Positions 34,195 to 36,513 of a stretch of DNA of 36,513 nucleotides are shown in pieces (within the stretch, counting starts at the first letter, position 1; every line of letters begins with the position of its first letter). Origin of the DNA: Myxococcales bacterium (GTDB lineage Bacteria; Myxococcota_A; Polyangia; Polyangiales; Polyangiaceae). A program made the position numbers and the translations under genes. The stretch lies in NCBI GenBank assembly GCA_030590865.1, contig JAUVCD010000004.1, positions 1 through 36,513 of the forward strand, read 5' to 3'. The notes below the pieces were generated by a model. That model did no database searches. It was given only the letters and a program-made list of their open reading frames with translations, and had not been told where the DNA came from.

Positions 34195-34195
34195 G

Positions 34196-35383
34196 TCACC
34201 TGGTGATCGTTGCGCCGCCCAAGTCCTCGAGCAGCTGTTCACCGCTGAGCTGGGTAGCGGAGGCGTGGCCGAAGTAGCGCATGAGACCGGCCTGCTCGTA
34301 GGCAGGTTGGATGCGCGGGCCGAGCAGCCCGATCTCCCGCAGGTTGGGCACGAGTCGTTTGAACATGACGTGCCGGAACTCCGCCATGCCAGGGGCGGTC
34401 ACGATGAGCTCGCGCCAGTCGGCGCGGGACAGACGCCCCTCGAACCATTCCTCGAATACCTCGTAGGCCATGAAACGATTGCGCATGAGCAACGCCACTT
34501 CGAAAGCCCAATCCTCTCGCTCCCGCCGCTCCGCCTCGCTGAGCTGGTGTCGCAGGTGGTCTCTCAGCGCGAGCACGCCATAGTGGACGTGTCGAGCCTC
34601 ATCCATGATGACCATCTTCAGCATGCTTCGCAGCAGCGGTTCTTCGGTCAGCGAGTAGAGGGTGCTGAAGGCACCGAGCGCCAGCCCTTCGACCATGATT
34701 TGCATACCCAGGAACTTCATGTCCCAGCGACTGTCTCGCATCAGTGCGTCGATGATGACAAACAGGTTGTCATTGATTTGATAGAGCTTGCCGAGCTTGT
34801 CATCGAGGTAGCGGTGGAACACTTCCACGTGGCGCGCTTCGTCCATGACCTGGGTCGCGCCGAAGAGCTTGCCGTCGAACAGCGGAACCGCCTCGGTGAC
34901 CTGCGCAGCGGCCATCAGCGCCCCTTGCTCACCATGAAGAAACTGGCTGAGTAGCCAGCCGACGACGCTGTACAGAAACTCCTGTTTCTCTCGAGCGGTC
35001 AGGTGGATACCGCGCCGATCGAGGAAGTCAAAGTCGATGAATTTTGACGGTACCAGGGGAACTTCAGGATTGAGCGGATCGACGTGGGTGTTCCAGGCGA
35101 GATCGGTCTCGCCGTCCCATTGGCCTCGCTTGGCACGCTGGTAGAGTTGCCGCAGCTCGGCATGGTCCTCCGGGTAGGTCCATTCGAGGAAGGCCTCGTG
35201 GCCTGCCGGAAACCGGGTGGGCACTCCCTGCTTTCCTCGCTTGAGCAACAGTCCGCGCAGGGCGGAGGGGCCGAGAGAGGTCAAGACGCTATGGTGGCGC
35301 GCCTGTAGCGCGAGCTCCAGCATCTCGTGGTAGCTGTCCAGGGCGTTTCGCACTCTGTCAGGTAAGAGGTGGCTTATGTCCAT
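34196..35383 (-). CDS. Non-heme diiron oxygenase (ferritin-like, R2-like)
   Basis: The product is 395 residues. A four-helix bundle carries a complete diiron ligand set. It comprises Glu152 (FLHGEQGALMAA), Glu182 and His185 (MDEARHVEVFHRYL), Glu232 (MVEGLALGAFSTLY), and Glu262 and His265 (MDEARHVHYG). The preceding QWDGETDLAW is reminiscent of bacterial multicomponent monooxygenase and related ferritin-like oxygenases. Such enzymes activate O2 to hydroxylate or N-oxygenate a substrate; the substrate is unknown. No signal peptide, so cytosolic. It lies 64 bases downstream of a [2Fe-2S] ferredoxin gene on the same strand, a natural electron donor. Ferritin storage is unlikely because of the length and the paired DEARH motifs. 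Confidence 0.87.
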   Translation of the reverse strand: MDISHLLPDRVRNALDSYHEMLELALQARHHSVLTSLGPSALRGLLLKRGKQGVPTRFPAGHEAFLEWTYPEDHAELRQLYQRAKRGQWDGETDLAWNTHVDPLNPEVPLVPSKFIDFDFLDRRGIHLTAREKQEFLYSVVGWLLSQFLHGEQGALMAAAQVTEAVPLFDGKLFGATQVMDEARHVEVFHRYLDDKLGKLYQINDNLFVIIDALMRDSRWDMKFLGMQIMVEGLALGAFSTLYSLTEEPLLRSMLKMVIMDEARHVHYGVLALRDHLRHQLSEAERREREDWAFEVALLMRNRFMAYEVFEEWFEGRLSRADWRELIVTAPGMAEFRHVMFKRLVPNLREIGLLGPRIQPAYEQAGLMRYFGHASATQLSGEQLLEDLGGATITR

Positions 35384-35447
35384 GGGGTTGCTCGCGGCAC
35401 GGGAAGGACGGCAGGGGAGTCAGGTTGTTCAGCTGTGGGCGGAGCGC

Positions 35448-35975
35448 TCATCCGCCTACCGCCAGGACCACCGCCTCGAGAGGCCGGCTCACGCAAGGCA
35501 AGACATAGCCCTCGGCGGCCTCCTCATCGGTCAGGCAATTGGGTTGTTTGTGCTTCACCCGCCCATCGAGCAGTTTTGAACGGCAGGTGCCACATCCCCC
35601 CATGGTGCAGGAGAACGCCATCGGGACCTCGGCTGCCAGGCCCGCTTCCAGGAGGGTTTGGCCTGGCTGCACCGTGACGTGGTGCGAACGGCCCTTGGCT
35701 AGCATTTCTGCTGGCAGCGGCTGGTTGGGCATGACCGCTTTGCGAGCGTCGTCGATGACCCACCGATCGTCGGGTGAGGTGGCTGCTGATGCAGGTGTCA
35801 CCCTCTCCTGGCGACCGTGGTCCGTCCCGCTCACCTGGGACGGCGGCACTGTGGTCGGGCGAACCCTGATCAACGGTGGTGGATGTCGCCCGAACACGCC
35901 GGAGAGGACGACTCGGGCGTCGCGACCGAGCTGCTGCCATCGCTCCCGAAATCGCCGAAAGTGGACGTCCAACAT
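35448..35975 (-). CDS. Plant-type [2Fe-2S] ferredoxin domain protein
   Basis: The product is 175 residues from ATG 35975. The C-terminal 80 residues form a ferredoxin: VTVQPGQTLLEAGLAAEVPMAFSC, then cluster ligands Cys123, Cys128, Cys131 and Cys161 (C-x4-C-x2-C-x29-C). The N-terminal 80 residues are basic and Pro-rich without recognisable motifs. They resemble the short N-terminal part of some oxygenase-reductase chains, but no FAD or NAD domain is present. It is first in an operon with the diiron oxygenase and should pass electrons to it. A reductase must come from elsewhere. An internal ATG (MPNQPLPAE, residue 82) could give a minimal ferredoxin. No Shine-Dalgarno precedes ATG 35975. Confidence 0.85.
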   Translation of the reverse strand: MLDVHFRRFRERWQQLGRDARVVLSGVFGRHPPPLIRVRPTTVPPSQVSGTDHGRQERVTPASAATSPDDRWVIDDARKAVMPNQPLPAEMLAKGRSHHVTVQPGQTLLEAGLAAEVPMAFSCTMGGCGTCRSKLLDGRVKHKQPNCLTDEEAAEGYVLPCVSRPLEAVVLAVGG

Positions 35976-35981
35976 CCCAAG

Positions 35982-36009
35982 AACATGATGTGACCCAACA
36001 TTCTGTCAA
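35982..36009 (-). promoter_or_regulatory. Candidate promoter of the ferredoxin-oxygenase operon
   Basis: On the minus strand a consensus -35 TTGACA (36004-36009) is followed 16 bases later by CATGTT (35982-35987, 3 of 6 matches). Transcription would then start about at the annotated ATG, giving a leaderless message. This fits the lack of a ribosome site but rests on a weak -10. Confidence 0.35.
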
Positions 36010-36160
36010 GTGCCGGTCCGAGGATAGGCTGCACAAATACCCCCTTCGTTGCTCTTTCAGACTTGACGTGATGACACTTCATGCGCAATTCGAAGGTGAG
36101 CTAACCGCGCGACAGCCTGTCTCGTGTCTGCTCGGAGCTTTGTTAGGGGGACGTTGCACG

Positions 36161-36513
36161 ATGGCGGGTGGAGACGAGAGCCTGACGGTCAACGAAGAGC
36201 TGCAGCACGCGCCCAGCTTCGAGGCAGCCAAAGAACTTGCGGCCCAACAAGAAGCCCTGTTGATCGCCGACCATCAGGCGGTCCTGGCGGAATTGGCCGA
36301 GAGCCATGATGAGGCGCTCGCCGTCGTGGCCGCTGAGCGCGACGAGGCTCAAGTCGAGGTTGACGAGCTGGCGGGTCAACACCAGGACGCGCTCGAGACC
36401 ATTGAAGCACTGGCCAGCGAGCTCGGTGAGGAGCGGGAGCGCTCCACCGGGCTCGCCGACGAGCTCGACGAAGCAACCGAAGCGGCGCGCCGCGAGGTGG
36501 TGGAGCTCGCCCG
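36161..36513 (+). CDS. Coiled-coil protein, 3' end cut by window edge
   Basis: From ATG 36161 (AGGGGG about ten bases upstream) the frame stays open to the last base, giving at least 117 residues. The ORF track omits it because no stop is reached. The sequence is almost wholly Ala/Glu/Leu-rich with heptad-like spacing (EELQHAPSFEAAKELAAQQEA, AAERDEAQVEVDELAGQHQDA). This indicates a long coiled coil. No signal peptide or membrane helix is seen in the visible part. It is transcribed divergently from the ferredoxin gene. The function depends on the unseen C-terminal part. Confidence 0.75.
   Translation, partial: MAGGDESLTVNEELQHAPSFEAAKELAAQQEALLIADHQAVLAELAESHDEALAVVAAERDEAQVEVDELAGQHQDALETIEALASELGEERERSTGLADELDEATEAARREVVELA

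Larger units (their letters stand above)
33789..34195. other. Intergenic region upstream of the histidine-kinase cluster
   Basis: About 400 bases with no credible ORF. The part next to the kinase start has five GGT repeats (about 33795-33812, CAC repeats on the coding strand). A -10-like TATAGA on the minus strand lies about 65 bases upstream. An imperfect inverted repeat CCCTTTTTCG/CGAGAAAGAGGG sits near 33915-33941. The far end holds the hairpin that follows the diiron oxygenase gene. Confidence 0.45.

Noticed and set aside
34127-34954. 275-residue rightward ORF
   Set aside because: Antisense shadow of the diiron oxygenase gene; no ribosome site or domain.
34196-35383. Iron-storage ferritin
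   Set aside because: 395 residues with two DEARH motifs fits an oxygenase or R2-like protein rather than a ferritin of about 170 residues.
36063-36091. TTGACG and CAATTC as a promoter for the coiled-coil gene
   Set aside because: The -10 is too poor; only the -35 resembles consensus.

Overview
The window is GC-rich, densely coded chromosomal DNA. The gene content points to Myxococcota, probably a Polyangiales-like lineage. The evidence is several Hanks-type Ser/Thr kinases (one pseudokinase and one kinase-ATPase-TPR fusion), TPR/PEGA proteins, many low-complexity lipoproteins, cysteine-rich secreted proteins, and a trypsin-like protease with a MYXO-CTERM-like tail. I cannot name a species. 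I saw no rRNA, tRNA, CRISPR array or insertion sequence.

Bases 1-5.4 kb: a 112-bp near-perfect palindrome at the left edge, then a leftward outer-membrane barrel-like protein and a leftward pseudokinase. A rightward membrane-tail protein and a rightward secreted S1 protease follow. Bases 5.4-13.1 kb: a leftward beta-helix lipoprotein, then a compact leftward operon (TPR/PEGA membrane protein, propeller-like lipoprotein, cysteine-repeat secreted protein, transmembrane Ser/Thr kinase) whose first two junctions are coupled. Divergent from it, 13.2-16.9 kb encodes a large cytosolic kinase-AAA ATPase-TPR protein.

Bases 17.1-20.4 kb: a single-polypeptide type IIG restriction-modification enzyme, leftward. 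Bases 20.7-25.7 kb, rightward: an acidic hypothetical protein, a primary-type sigma-70 factor (rpoD), a lipoprotein and a bacterial arrestin-fold protein.

Bases 25.7-33.8 kb hold the most interesting unit, a leftward cluster. It encodes a Cache-type sensor histidine kinase, two single-domain response regulators, a TauE/SafE anion exporter with a signal peptide, a two-TM unknown protein, the remnant of a third receiver, another single-domain response regulator, and a PEP-synthase-like phosphotransferase. That last protein lacks the usual PEP-binding barrel and has an uncharacterised C-terminal domain. No protein in the cluster has a DNA-binding output domain, so the phosphorelay may act directly on transport or on the phosphotransferase. 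Bases 34.2-36.0 kb: a [2Fe-2S] ferredoxin and a diiron (ferritin-like) oxygenase in one leftward operon, probably an electron donor and its oxygenase. The right edge cuts a rightward coiled-coil gene.
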